A stretch of DNA of 64,000 nucleotides from Lactobacillus paragasseri (GTDB lineage: Bacteria; Bacillota; Bacilli; Lactobacillales; Lactobacillaceae), in NCBI RefSeq assembly GCF_003584685.1, contig NZ_AP018549.1:682001-746000 (forward strand), given 5' to 3'. The notes below the pieces were generated by a model. The model worked only from the letters and a program-made list of their open reading frames with translations, was not told where the DNA came from and made no database searches. Positions within the stretch are counted from its first letter, which is position 1. Every line of letters starts with the position of its first letter. The position numbers and the translations under genes are program-made. This document shows, piece after piece, positions 7,916 to 15,604 of the stretch.

Positions 7916-10084
7916 ATGTCAGAATATAATAAGACAATTTTAACTAACGAAGGTATCGACTTAGCCCGTAGAGCTAACAAAGGTACAGCAACTTTTTCTT
8001 TAACGAGAGGTGTTTCATCAACTGATAACTTATCAGGAAAGACTGTTGAAGAACTTCAAAACTTAACCCAGTTACCAAGTATCCAGCAATCAGTGAAGTT
8101 GAGTGATGTAGGAGATGCGTCTGATAATTCAGATACTGTTTTAGGTGTTAGAATGACCTTTGATAACCAGAATTTGAAGACTGGTTATAATGTGCATACT
8201 GTTGGTATCTACGCAAAAGAGCCTGATAAAAATGAAATTCTTTACGGTATAGCTACTGCAAAAACGCCAGAATACATTCCAGACTTTGGGGAGCAAACTT
8301 TATTTAAGTTTGATTTTTTGATGTATCTAGTAATTGGTAGAACTGATAAGGTAACTGTTGAAGTTAGTCCGGATGATGTTTATCGTAAAAAGGAAGTGTA
8401 TAGCAAGTCCGAGGTTGATACAGCTGTAGCAAAACTTGATAAAAAAGACGCTGAAATCGTTAAGAGCTTAAACGATTATAAATTGGAGAACTCTACTTAT
8501 CACACAAACTTTGAGAAAAGCGTAACTGATAGGCTGGGTACTAAAGCTGATAAAACTACTGTAGAACAGCAACTTGGAACAAAGGCTGATAAATCAAATA
8601 CTTACACCAAAGATGAAGTGAATAGTAAAGTGGCTCCTAAGGCAGACAAAGGCTATGTAGACAGCGAATTAAACAAGAAAGCCGATAAAGCTACTACTTA
8701 CACCAAGAAAGAAGTTGATAATAAAATCACTGGTCAGGTTAAGTCGGTAAATGGGCACACTGCTAATGCCAGTGGTGCAGTAACCTTACCAACTTTAACA
8801 GCTAATGTGCTTACTGGCTATGATGTAAAGAATAAGGCTGCTACTTTTGATAACAACGCTCATTTTGACGCAAATGGGCTTTTTTCAAGATGGCTTGTAG
8901 ATCAAGGCGTTATCGGACAACTTGCTGATGCAATTAATGCAAAGTTACCCATTGAAGCAGGAGATCCTAATGGAGACTTGTTAGATCATGCTGGTAATAA
9001 GATTGAATATTGGAACGGTAATGGTGATGGTGTCAAGAACTTGCCACCAATGAACAATAAGAAATGGTTCTTTGCAGTCAAACTATTCGATTCGGGTTGG
9101 GGTTCAGTTACTATTGTAGATCAAGACGGTAGTTATTGGTTGAATACTAAGAATGGCGATATTTGGACTGGTTGGCGTTCAGTAGTCACGAATGAACATC
9201 TTAAAAAGTTGAAATTTGTAAAGCAATCATTAGATCAAAACGGTAATATTTTCCAAGATACTAAGTTTGTAACTCAAGAGGCAGACGGAACATATAAGAT
9301 TAACATTTTTGATAGCGACTGGACTGCTAATAAGGTTTCATGGCTGTTAAATAATACCAAGTCTTACAGCATTCAAAATAATACTGATTTGAATAACGTT
9401 AAGAATACGGGGTTCTATAATGCGGCAGGTCCTTCCGGATTAAAAAATTCTCCTGTGTCAGCTTGGTTTAGTATGTCCGTAAATGCCAATCAATGGAACG
9501 GCCAACAAACTCTGTATGATACAAATAGTGGTCAATTATATGTGAGAACGTGGAATTCAACTAGATTTACAGATTGGCAAAGAATAGCTAATGCTGGCGA
9601 CTTAACTAATCAGAGTATTACATCAATTACTGATTATGATGTAGCTTCCGAAGGCTGGCATAACACCCAAGTTGGAAAATTTGATCCATCAGGACACTTT
9701 AGTAATTTCTTAGTTGATGCTGCAGCTTTGAAGCCGATAGCAGAGGCAATCAATAACCTGAATACCAATTTAACAACTATGCGAACTGAGTTAATGAACT
9801 TGAAGAAGAGAACTGATTACAATACTCCTCAAGGAGAGTTCAATAATACCACTGTAAATCTTAATAACTTAAGAAGCACAGGAATGTATCGTCTTTCAAA
9901 TTGTCATGTTCAAAGTGGACCATATCCAACCGATAATGCGCACTGGGTTTACGTTAAAGTGACAGTATTTGATGCTAATACTGTTTATCAAACGCTCTAT
10001 GAAGGCGATAATATGTACGGCAGAAAATCCTCAAGTCTCTCAGCTTGGGGACAATGGCATGAATATTTGAATAGACCTATTTAA
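7916..10084 (+). CDS. Phage tail fibre / receptor-binding protein
   Basis: A 722-residue protein with ATG 7916 behind GAGGTGATGAG. Residues ~1-155 resemble the N-terminal attachment domain of tail-collar fibres (start SEYNKTILTNEGIDLARR). Residues ~160-275 carry spaced 'KADK' and 'YTKxEVD' heptad-like repeats that suggest a trimeric coiled coil. The remainder is rich in Asn, Trp and Gly, with segments like 'TDWQRI' and 'SAWGQWHEYL' that resemble pyocin-knob fibre repeats. It probably binds the host cell surface. Downstream genes follow after a terminator-like hairpin. Confidence 0.85.
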   Translation: MSEYNKTILTNEGIDLARRANKGTATFSLTRGVSSTDNLSGKTVEELQNLTQLPSIQQSVKLSDVGDASDNSDTVLGVRMTFDNQNLKTGYNVHTVGIYAKEPDKNEILYGIATAKTPEYIPDFGEQTLFKFDFLMYLVIGRTDKVTVEVSPDDVYRKKEVYSKSEVDTAVAKLDKKDAEIVKSLNDYKLENSTYHTNFEKSVTDRLGTKADKTTVEQQLGTKADKSNTYTKDEVNSKVAPKADKGYVDSELNKKADKATTYTKKEVDNKITGQVKSVNGHTANASGAVTLPTLTANVLTGYDVKNKAATFDNNAHFDANGLFSRWLVDQGVIGQLADAINAKLPIEAGDPNGDLLDHAGNKIEYWNGNGDGVKNLPPMNNKKWFFAVKLFDSGWGSVTIVDQDGSYWLNTKNGDIWTGWRSVVTNEHLKKLKFVKQSLDQNGNIFQDTKFVTQEADGTYKINIFDSDWTANKVSWLLNNTKSYSIQNNTDLNNVKNTGFYNAAGPSGLKNSPVSAWFSMSVNANQWNGQQTLYDTNSGQLYVRTWNSTRFTDWQRIANAGDLTNQSITSITDYDVASEGWHNTQVGKFDPSGHFSNFLVDAAALKPIAEAINNLNTNLTTMRTELMNLKKRTDYNTPQGEFNNTTVNLNNLRSTGMYRLSNCHVQSGPYPTDNAHWVYVKVTVFDANTVYQTLYEGDNMYGRKSSSLSAWGQWHEYLNRPI

Positions 10085-10110
10085 TCCTTAGTTTAACTAA
10101 GGATTTTTTT
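10084..10110 (+). terminator. Terminator-like hairpin after the tail fibre gene
   Basis: Positions 10084-10091 pair perfectly with 10097-10104 (8 bp, 5-nt loop), followed by seven T residues. The next gene's GGAGG follows within four bases, so it may tune rather than stop expression of the lysis genes. Confidence 0.7.
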
Positions 10111-10123
10111 ATGGAGGAAAATT

Positions 10124-10633
10124 ATGGAAGCAGAAAACTTTTTAGATTTATTAAAACAAGTCGTTGCTGATGGAAAAATCAGCTTTTATTACTTCTCTGA
10201 TCCAACTAGTCCAATTACAGCTCTTCATCACTTGGAAATTCCTTATCCAGGAGAGCTTAGTCCAGTAGACTTGCCTTATCGCTGGCATGCAGAAAAGCCT
10301 AGTGAGGATTTAATTGATGCAGTTTGGGACGATGACTCTCATAGTTGGATTGAAAACAGTGATAAATCTCAACCAGCTTTAATTGCTAAGTTGCAAGCAA
10401 GTAATGCAGCTATGCAAAAGAAAATGGAAAACTACGAAGCAGCTAAGATTAAAGATGCTCAAAATAATGATAAAGTCGTTCAAGCTTTAAGCGGTGTACA
10501 AAAGGGACAAGCACAAACTACAGCAGTTCTTGCTCAACTTGTGCCAATGGTTCAACAACTTTCTAAGCCAGTAAACACACCAGATAAGTCAAATAAAGCT
10601 GATGAAACTAAGAAAAAAGAAGGTGCTGAATAA
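10124..10633 (+). CDS. Hypothetical phage protein, XkdW-like position
   Basis: I do not recognise a defined family for this 169-residue protein. It is acidic at the front (WDDDSHSWIENSD) and has a Gln/Ala/Lys-rich helical stretch at ~85-150 likely to form a coiled coil, then a charged Lys/Glu tail. ATG 10124 follows a good GGAGG. Proteins of this layout follow the tail fibre in many Lactobacillus phages and in PBSX (XkdW), often with an XkdX-type gene next, as here. A fibre-associated role is plausible but not shown. Confidence 0.6.
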   Translation: MEAENFLDLLKQVVADGKISFYYFSDPTSPITALHHLEIPYPGELSPVDLPYRWHAEKPSEDLIDAVWDDDSHSWIENSDKSQPALIAKLQASNAAMQKKMENYEAAKIKDAQNNDKVVQALSGVQKGQAQTTAVLAQLVPMVQQLSKPVNTPDKSNKADETKKKEGAE

Positions 10634-10827
10634 TGTTTGATTTCGATTTCAGTTCTATCTATTCAAACCTTGAAAGTTTGTGTAAATCTGCATTAGATAA
10701 TGGGTACTTTACAGACAACACCATTGCAGGATTTGTGCAGCAAGGGGCATTTGATGCAGATGGCTATAAGAGAATTACGGGTGATGATTATGTTGCAGGA
10801 GATCAAAATACTGTGGCAAACGGCTAA
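10633..10827 (+). CDS. XkdX-family small phage protein
   Basis: A 64-residue protein whose ATG overlaps the preceding stop (TAATG). The end 'ITGDDYV' and the preceding 'LDNGYFTDNTI..FV..G.....GYKRI' fit the XkdX family, small proteins that follow tail fibre genes in Gram-positive phages. Their function is unknown. It overlaps the start of the next gene by 38 bases in another frame. Confidence 0.7.
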   Translation: MFDFDFSSIYSNLESLCKSALDNGYFTDNTIAGFVQQGAFDADGYKRITGDDYVAGDQNTVANG

Positions 10828-11203
10828 ACTTAATTTGCTTCATTTGATTTTGGGAAATTTGCTTACAGCTTTTGGAATTATTCTTTTAGTGAACGATTAC
10901 TTTTTTTACTGGCCGCCAGAATGGCAATGGCTCTTCAATAACGATCTAGTCGATGCTTTTGCAATTATGGTCGGAATTGGCTTGATTGCATTTGTTTTTT
11001 CGGGTGGAAAAAGTCAGCTGGCTAATGCTGTGTTATTAGCTTGCTCAGCATTCTTTTTGATGATGCTAACAGTTTTGCAACTGGGGCATGTTTTGGTCAT
11101 GCATGACTATAGCAGATTGCTTTCGATTGTAGCGTTAATTGGGTGGCTATTAGTAATTCAATATTTAGCAGTATTTTCTAAGACTGTAAAACGACGAAAG
11201 TAG
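10790..11203 (+). CDS. Phage multi-spanning membrane protein of unknown function
   Basis: ATG 10790 with GGGTGAT upstream gives 137 residues; the longer in-frame start at 10700 would lie mostly inside the XkdX-like gene. The protein has about four hydrophobic helices and a basic C-terminus (KTVKRRK), so it is an inner-membrane protein. It sits just before the holin region. A lysis-timing or superinfection role is possible, but nothing in the sequence proves it. Confidence 0.6.
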   Translation: MLQEIKILWQTAKLNLLHLILGNLLTAFGIILLVNDYFFYWPPEWQWLFNNDLVDAFAIMVGIGLIAFVFSGGKSQLANAVLLACSAFFLMMLTVLQLGHVLVMHDYSRLLSIVALIGWLLVIQYLAVFSKTVKRRK

Positions 11204-11213
11204 GTGATGAGAA

Positions 11214-11492
11214 GTGCAAGATTGGGCTAACTTAATCCGTGAAATAGCACTTCTTTTTTCTGTTTTTGTTGCAGGACTTACTGCTTGGAATGCTCTACGC
11301 AAGACTAGTCATGATGTTTCAAAAGACGATAAAGAAGAATTGAGAGCTGACCGTGATTTATATAGAAATCGTTGGCTTGAAAGTGAGAAAGCTTTTGATG
11401 AAATTGATGCAGAAAATGACAAGTTGCGCAAGAAGGTTAAACGGTTAGAAAACAAGATAGATGATTTTAAAGAAAAAGAGGATAGAAAATGA
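11214..11492 (+). CDS. Phage small membrane-anchored coiled-coil protein
   Basis: A 92-residue protein starting at GTG 11214 behind TAGGTGATGAG. One N-terminal membrane helix (~residues 9-26) is followed by a strongly charged helix (~40-92) with heptad-like Leu/Ile spacing. Genes of this type stand next to holins in Lactobacillus phages and may modulate lysis. It overlaps the holin start by four bases. Family unknown. Confidence 0.6.
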   Translation: MQDWANLIREIALLFSVFVAGLTAWNALRKTSHDVSKDDKEELRADRDLYRNRWLESEKAFDEIDAENDKLRKKVKRLENKIDDFKEKEDRK

Positions 11493-11920
11493 GTTTAGGA
11501 CAAATTACAGACTTGGTTATTGTTGTTCTATCGGTAGTTGTGACAATAATCTTTTATTTTTATTCAAAGCACAAAATTGAAATTGATAAGAAAGCACTGC
11601 AAGGAGACGCATTAGCTAAGGCTGAGCAAATGATTGCTAGATCTGCAGGAGCAATTGTTTTTCAAACTGACAAAGAAGGTGGATCAGGCCAAGAAAAGCT
11701 GGTAGCGGCTTTTAATGCCCTTATCAATATTTTGGATATGGCTCATTTACCGCATCCCTCAACAGCTTATATCAAGGGCGAGATTGAGAAGTCGGTTACT
11801 ACGATGAAGCAAACGAAAAATTTCGTTGATAGTATGCAAACACTGACTAAGGAAGACGATGCAGCCAAACAATTGAAAAGTAAGACCATTGTTGGCGAAT
11901 TGAAAGAAGTAAAGAAGTAG
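11489..11920 (+). CDS. Phage holin, LL-H family
   Basis: A 143-residue protein with a single N-terminal membrane segment (~residues 7-25), a basic Lys-rich stretch, and a long amphipathic helical C-terminus ending in Lys. This layout and its place directly before the endolysin fit the LL-H holin family found in Lactobacillus phages. Holins form the membrane lesion that releases the endolysin. Start ATG 11489 overlaps the previous gene by ATGA. Confidence 0.8.
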   Translation: MSLGQITDLVIVVLSVVVTIIFYFYSKHKIEIDKKALQGDALAKAEQMIARSAGAIVFQTDKEGGSGQEKLVAAFNALINILDMAHLPHPSTAYIKGEIEKSVTTMKQTKNFVDSMQTLTKEDDAAKQLKSKTIVGELKEVKK

Positions 11921-11929
11921 GAGGTAACT

Positions 11930-12862
11930 ATGGTTGAAGTAGCTAAAAGAAGTTACGGTGTAGATGTATCAAGTCATAACAGCGGCAATTATTCCGGATC
12001 GAAATTTGCCGTTGTTAAAGTGTCAGAGGGCTTAGATTATCGTAATCCTAAAGCACAATCTCAAGTATCTACTGCAAGAGCTAATAGTATGTTGCCAATG
12101 GCTTATCACTATGCGAGGTTTAGTGGCAATAGTAACGTAGCAATTCAAGAAGGTAACTATGCAGTTACTTCTGCAAAAGCTGTTGGTCTTGAAGCAGGTA
12201 CTTACTTAGCTTGTGACTATGAACAAGGAAGTGGAAACGAAACTAGAGGAGATCGTGAAACTAATACGACTGCTATCTTATCTTTCTTAGATACTATTGT
12301 GGGTGCTGGTTATAAGCCTTTACTATACTCAGGCGCTTATCTTATGAGAGACAAAATTAATACTTCTAGAATTTTAGCCAAGTATCCTAATTGTTTGTGG
12401 GTAGCAGCATATCCATCAGGTAATGGTACTGCGGTAAGTGAACCAAACTTTGGCTACTTTCCATCAATGAACGGAGTAGCAATTTGGCAATTTACCGATA
12501 ACTGGCGCGGGTTAAATGTTGACGGAAACATCAGCTTGATTGATCTAAAAAATGATAGCAAACCAGTAGCTCAGCCATCTGTTGCACAATCAGCATCAGA
12601 AAAAACATGGACTGATGTACAAGGTGTGACTTGGCATGAAGAACATGGTACTTTCATCACTGGTGGAGCGATTAATCTTCGCTGGGGCGCTAATACGCAA
12701 AGCACACTGATTACCACCTTACCAGCAGGTTCAGAAGTTAAATACAATGCTTGGGCTAGAGATAGTGCTGGGCGTGTATGGTTACAGCAACCGAGAGAAA
12801 ATGGTAAGAATGGCTATTTAGTTGGTCGTGTCGGCAGTGAGCCGTGGGGAACTTTCAAATAA
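11930..12862 (+). CDS. Phage endolysin, GH25 N-acetylmuramidase with C-terminal SH3b domain
   Basis: This 310-residue endolysin begins at ATG 11930 behind TAGGAGG. Residues ~8-195 are a GH25 lysozyme domain with the expected acidic residues: Asp12 (YGVD), Glu33 (KVSEG), and Asp96-x-Glu98 (CDYEQG). No signal peptide is seen, so export depends on the holin. Residues ~225-310 form an SH3-type wall-binding domain (INLRWG..., GRVWLQ, GYLVGRVG). It cleaves the MurNAc-GlcNAc bond of peptidoglycan to end the lytic cycle. The layout is that of the L. gasseri phage endolysins. A strong terminator follows. Confidence 0.95.
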   Translation: MVEVAKRSYGVDVSSHNSGNYSGSKFAVVKVSEGLDYRNPKAQSQVSTARANSMLPMAYHYARFSGNSNVAIQEGNYAVTSAKAVGLEAGTYLACDYEQGSGNETRGDRETNTTAILSFLDTIVGAGYKPLLYSGAYLMRDKINTSRILAKYPNCLWVAAYPSGNGTAVSEPNFGYFPSMNGVAIWQFTDNWRGLNVDGNISLIDLKNDSKPVAQPSVAQSASEKTWTDVQGVTWHEEHGTFITGGAINLRWGANTQSTLITTLPAGSEVKYNAWARDSAGRVWLQQPRENGKNGYLVGRVGSEPWGTFK

Positions 12863-12875
12863 TTTAATATAATTC

Positions 12876-12914
12876 AAAAGCCGCTCTGGAGATGTTTCTC
12901 TGGAGCGGCTTTTT
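12876..12914 (+). terminator. Terminator of the prophage late operon
   Basis: AAAAGCCGCTC at 12876-12886 pairs perfectly with 12903-12913, followed by a short T tract. It is the strongest hairpin in the prophage part and ends the lysis module. Confidence 0.9.
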
Positions 12915-12955
12915 GCATACAACAAATTTTCTATTATTTTAACTATGTTTTCTTG

Positions 12956-12984
12956 TTACAATTTTACTTACAATATGTTATACT
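12956..12984 (+). promoter_or_regulatory. Promoter of the antitoxin RNA (RNA II)
   Basis: A -35 box TTACAA (12956-12961), exactly 17 bp of spacer and an extended -10 TGTTATACT (-10 box 12979-12984) predict a start near 12991, about 75 bases before the terminator end. Confidence 0.75.
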
Positions 12985-12990
12985 TAACTT

Positions 12991-13065
12991 GCAACAAGTT
13001 AGGAATTCTAAAATTCAATGAACTCAAAAAGCATTACCTGATCGCTACAAAAGGTAATGCTTTTT
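12991..13065 (+). ncRNA. Antisense antitoxin RNA of an Fst/par-type I toxin system
   Basis: The predicted + strand transcript is ~75 nt and has no reading frame. Its 5' half carries two short repeats (12996-13008 and 13014-13026) that recur at 13200-13212 and 13214-13226, where they are complementary to the toxin mRNA across its start codon. Its 3' half is the terminator hairpin, fully antisense to the end of the toxin transcript. Size, repeats and shared terminator are those of RNA II of the pAD1 par locus. It should block toxin translation. Confidence 0.75.
12996..13026 (+). repeat. DRa/DRb repeats in the antitoxin RNA
   Basis: AAGTTAGGAATTC (12996-13008) and TTCAATGAACTCA (13014-13026) each match the toxin-side copies in 12 of 13 positions. 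This is the interaction-site arrangement of par loci. Confidence 0.8.
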
Positions 13066-13067
13066 TT
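13026..13067. terminator. Bidirectional terminator shared by toxin and antitoxin RNAs
   Basis: Positions 13026-13039 pair perfectly with 13052-13065 (14 bp, 12-nt loop). T tracts are present on both strands, so it ends RNA II rightwards and the toxin mRNA leftwards. Confidence 0.85.
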
Positions 13068-13110
13068 ATCGCTTGACGCAACCTATCAAACGTTGAGGGT
13101 GGAAATGCGA

Positions 13111-13218
13111 CTATTTATGTTTTTTGTTGTTACGCCGATCATCCAGCCAGTGATCGAATAGTGATTTCACCATTCCCACAAGAATTGGAGCTATAACTAA
13201 AGTTAGAAATTCCTTCAA
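13111..13218 (-). CDS. Fst-family type I toxin (35 residues)
   Basis: On the - strand a 35-residue peptide starts at TTG (13216-13218), eight bases after a perfect AAAGGAGG. It ends at a TAG at 13111-13113. Its core LVIAPILVGMVKSLFDHWLDD matches the Fst/Ldr toxin pattern: one membrane helix with the APxxVG motif, then W-L-D-D and a charged tail. Fst peptides damage the membrane when overproduced. The ribosome site lies in a small hairpin (13227-13231 with 13240-13244). The mRNA 5' end (13246-13254) can pair with the stop-codon region (13107-13115), as in par RNA I. It lies between endolysin and attR, so it is carried by the prophage. Confidence 0.85.
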   Translation of the reverse strand: MKEFLTLVIAPILVGMVKSLFDHWLDDRRNNKKHK

Positions 13219-13226
13219 CGAACTCA
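13200..13226 (-). repeat. DRa/DRb repeats in the toxin mRNA
   Basis: These are the second copies (13200-13212 and 13214-13226) of the antitoxin RNA repeats. They cover the toxin start codon and codons 2-6, so pairing with RNA II would block initiation. Confidence 0.8.
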
Positions 13227-13261
13227 CCTCCTTTCAAGGGGAGGCAATAGTCGCTGAAATA

Positions 13262-13267
13262 ATTATA
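13262..13267 (-). promoter_or_regulatory. Extended -10 of the toxin promoter
   Basis: On the - strand TGTTATAAT is an extended -10. Its -35 region is poorly conserved. The predicted start near 13255 would put the 5' pairing element at the very end of the mRNA, and the transcript would be about 225 nt. Confidence 0.6.
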
Positions 13268-13321
13268 ACAAAATTAGATGTATAATATATGTAGAAAATG
13301 AAACTATAAGTAATTATCAAC

Positions 13322-13341
13322 TGACCCCCGCTGTGACCCCC
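13322..13341. repeat. Tandem TGACCCCC repeats near attR
   Basis: TGACCCCC occurs at 13322-13329 and again at 13334-13341, 12 bp apart, in an otherwise AT-rich stretch beside the attachment site. They may be arm-type binding sites for the phage integrase; this is inference from position. Confidence 0.45.
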
Positions 13342-13370
13342 AAACTTAAAATAGAATAAATTCAAATAAA

Positions 13371-13397
13371 AGAAAAAGTGCCATATCTCAGGCACTT
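13371..13397 (-). terminator. Leftward terminator-like hairpin next to attR
   Basis: AAGTGCC at 13376-13382 pairs with 13391-13397. On the - strand it is followed by TTTCTTTT. It would block transcription entering the prophage end from the right. Confidence 0.55.
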
Positions 13398-13427
13398 AAA
13401 AACATAGAAAATTACATAAAATCAAAC

Positions 13428-13477
13428 GATTTGGTCTTCTAAACCGTGGGTCGTGAGTTCGAATCTCACCCAAATCA
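13428..13477 (+). tRNA. 3' half of a tRNA (anticodon TCT, probably Arg): prophage attR remnant
   Basis: Positions 13436-13442 form the anticodon loop CTTCTAA. Then come a 5-nt variable loop, a perfect T arm (GTGAG / loop TTCGAAT / CTCAC), the acceptor strand CCAAATC and discriminator A at 13477. CCA is not encoded. The upstream sequence has no D arm or 5' acceptor half in proper position, so this is not a complete tRNA. It marks the bacterial-phage junction where a phage integrated into a tRNA 3' end. The functional copy should be at the other end of the prophage. Exact crossover limits cannot be set without the attL side. Confidence 0.8.
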
Positions 13478-13484
13478 CTGATAT

Positions 13485-13511
13485 GACGCTCCGCATGGGG
13501 CGTCTTTTTTT
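13485..13511 (+). terminator. Original tRNA terminator downstream of attR
   Basis: GACGCTCC at 13485-13492 pairs with 13497-13504 (one G-T pair, 4-nt loop), followed by seven T residues. It presumably ended the bacterial tRNA transcript before phage integration. Confidence 0.85.
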
Positions 13512-13559
13512 GTGCAATTTTTCTTCTTTTTGATATAGACCAATTACAAATAAAACTTC

Positions 13560-13588
13560 TTGACCAATTTTTAATATAGGGTTATTAT
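13560..13588 (+). promoter_or_regulatory. glmS promoter
   Basis: TTGACC (13560-13565), a 17-bp spacer and TATTAT (13583-13588) form a good σA promoter 70 bp before glmS. The leader is too short for a glmS ribozyme. Confidence 0.75.
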
Positions 13589-13657
13589 TGCTCATATGAC
13601 AACAAATAAAAGATAGTCCATTTATTTCAAATGAACTATACCAAAGGAGAAAAATGT

Positions 13658-15469
13658 ATGTGTGGAATTGTTGGTGTTGTTGGAAAACCTGCAAGAGATA
13701 TTATTTTAAATGGTCTAACTAACTTAGAGTACCGTGGTTACGATTCAGCAGGTATGTATTTAAATGATCTTAATGGCAATGAATATTTAACTAAGGCAGT
13801 TGGTAGAATTTCTAACTTAAAAGAAAAGTTAACTCCAGATGAACAAGGCTTAGTTGGAATTGGTCATACTCGCTGGGCAACTCATGGTAAGCCAACAGTT
13901 GATAATGCTCACCCTCATTTTGATGAAACTAAGCGTTTTTACTTGGTTCATAATGGTGTAATTGAAAATTATGTGGAGTTAAAAGAAAAATATTTACAAG
14001 GTGTTAAGTTCCATTCAAATACTGATACTGAAGTGGTTGTTCAATTAATTGGTAAAATTGCACGTGAAAAGAATTTAGACGGTTTTTCTGCATTTAAAGA
14101 AGCTTTGAAGTTAGTGAAGGGCTCATACGCTTTTCTTTTGGTTGATAATACTGAACCAGACCATGTTTTTATTGCAAAAAATAAGTCACCAATGATGCTC
14201 GGTCTTGGAGATGGATTTAATATTATTGCTTCTGATGCAATCTCTGTTTTAGATCAAACTAAGACTTTTGTTGATTTACAAGATGGTGACGTAGGTGACA
14301 TTACCAAGGATTCTTACACAATTGAAACTGTTGACGGTAAAAAAGTTGAACGTAAACCTCACGTATTAGATATTGATCCAAATGCTGCTTCAAAAGGCAC
14401 CTATGAATTCTATATGCTAAAAGAAATCGATGAGCAACCAAGCGTTATGCGTAAAATTTCTCAAACTTATTTTGATGAAAATGGTGACGTTAAGGTTGAG
14501 CCTCAAATCATTGATGCTCTTTCTAAAGCAGATCGAATTTACATTTATGCAGCAGGTACTAGTTACCATGCTGGATTAGTAGGAAAGACGCTTTTAGAAC
14601 ACTACACAGGTATTCCAATAGAGGTTGGTTTAGCTTCAGAAGCTGGCTATCATTTCCCAATGCTGAGTAAAAAGCCATTCTTTATTTTTCTAACTCAATC
14701 TGGTGAAACTGCTGATTCACGCGTTGTTTTAAAAGAAGTTAATAAGCGTAATATTCCAAGTTTAACCATTACTAACGTAGAGGGTTCAACTTTATCAAGA
14801 GAAGCAGACTACACTATGCTGCTCGAAGCAGGTCCTGAAATTGCCGTTGCATCTACTAAAGCTTATACTGCTCAAATTGCTGTTCAAGCAGTGCTTGCTA
14901 AAGCTTTGGGTGAAGCACTTAATAATCAAGATGCAAAAGACTGGAACTTAAAGCATGATTTAGCCATTGCAGCTGAAGGGATGCAACAGCTTGTTGACAG
15001 CAAGGAAAGTTTAAAAGAAATTGCTGACAAGTACTTAATTAAGTCACGCAATGCCTTCTATATTGGACGCGGAATTGACTATGCTGTTGCCTTAGAAGGA
15101 GCATTGAAGCTTAAGGAAGTTTCATACATTCAAACTGAAGGTTTTGCTGCAGCTGAATTAAAGCATGGAACTATTTCTCTTATAGAAAAAGGCACTCCAG
15201 TTATTGCTTTAATTAATGATCCAGCAACTGCCGATTTAACTCGTGGTAACATTCAAGAAGTTGTTTCTCGCGGAGCTAATATTATTACAATTGTTGGTAA
15301 GGACTTCGCTAGAGAGGGCGATGATGTGGTATTACCAGAAATTAACTACTATATGTCTGCGCTTTTAACTGTTGTACCGGCACAGCTGCTTGCATATTAT
15401 GCTTCTAAAGATAAGGGATTAGACGTTGATAAGCCACGTAACTTAGCTAAGAGTGTGACTGTTGAATAA
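13658..15469 (+). CDS. glmS: Glutamine-fructose-6-phosphate aminotransferase
   Basis: I place the start at ATG 13658 (MCGIVG), because Cys2 must be N-terminal as the glutaminase nucleophile and AAAGGAG lies just upstream; this gives 603 residues. The N-terminal Ntn glutaminase domain (to ~240) shows GYDSAG, GHTRWATHG and NGVIENY motifs. Two SIS sugar-isomerase domains follow (AAGTSYHAG; SQSGETADS; IGRGIDYAVALEGALKLKE), and the end is LAKSVTVE. It makes glucosamine-6-phosphate from fructose-6-phosphate and glutamine, the first step to UDP-GlcNAc and peptidoglycan. It is monocistronic between a promoter and a terminator. Confidence 0.98.
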   Translation: MCGIVGVVGKPARDIILNGLTNLEYRGYDSAGMYLNDLNGNEYLTKAVGRISNLKEKLTPDEQGLVGIGHTRWATHGKPTVDNAHPHFDETKRFYLVHNGVIENYVELKEKYLQGVKFHSNTDTEVVVQLIGKIAREKNLDGFSAFKEALKLVKGSYAFLLVDNTEPDHVFIAKNKSPMMLGLGDGFNIIASDAISVLDQTKTFVDLQDGDVGDITKDSYTIETVDGKKVERKPHVLDIDPNAASKGTYEFYMLKEIDEQPSVMRKISQTYFDENGDVKVEPQIIDALSKADRIYIYAAGTSYHAGLVGKTLLEHYTGIPIEVGLASEAGYHFPMLSKKPFFIFLTQSGETADSRVVLKEVNKRNIPSLTITNVEGSTLSREADYTMLLEAGPEIAVASTKAYTAQIAVQAVLAKALGEALNNQDAKDWNLKHDLAIAAEGMQQLVDSKESLKEIADKYLIKSRNAFYIGRGIDYAVALEGALKLKEVSYIQTEGFAAAELKHGTISLIEKGTPVIALINDPATADLTRGNIQEVVSRGANIITIVGKDFAREGDDVVLPEINYYMSALLTVVPAQLLAYYASKDKGLDVDKPRNLAKSVTVE

Positions 15470-15487
15470 AATTTAAATAAGTTAGTA

Positions 15488-15533
15488 AAATAGCGAATTA
15501 GTGATCTTGAAAGTGACTAATTTGCTATTTTTA
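15488..15533 (+). terminator. glmS terminator
   Basis: Positions 15488-15502 pair with 15516-15530 (15 bp, one G-T pair), followed by T residues. Confidence 0.9.
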
Positions 15534-15604
15534 ATTGAATGTTTTTTCGAAAATATGAGCTTTTGATTTAAAATAAGGATAGTTAATAATCAGTGAGGAT
15601 ACTT

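Noticed and set aside
10700-10789. Earlier start of the phage membrane protein
   Set aside because: The extra 30 residues read out of frame through the XkdX-like gene, are polar and have no ribosome site.
13405-13477. Complete tRNA-Arg gene
   Set aside because: No D arm or correctly placed 5' acceptor strand; only the 3' half fits.
13512-13657. glmS ribozyme
   Set aside because: The leader after the promoter is only about 65 nt, too short, and no ribozyme core was seen.
13422-13694. 90-codon open frame on the - strand over attR and the glmS start
   Set aside because: It reads through the tRNA remnant and a terminator antisense to glmS and has no ribosome site.
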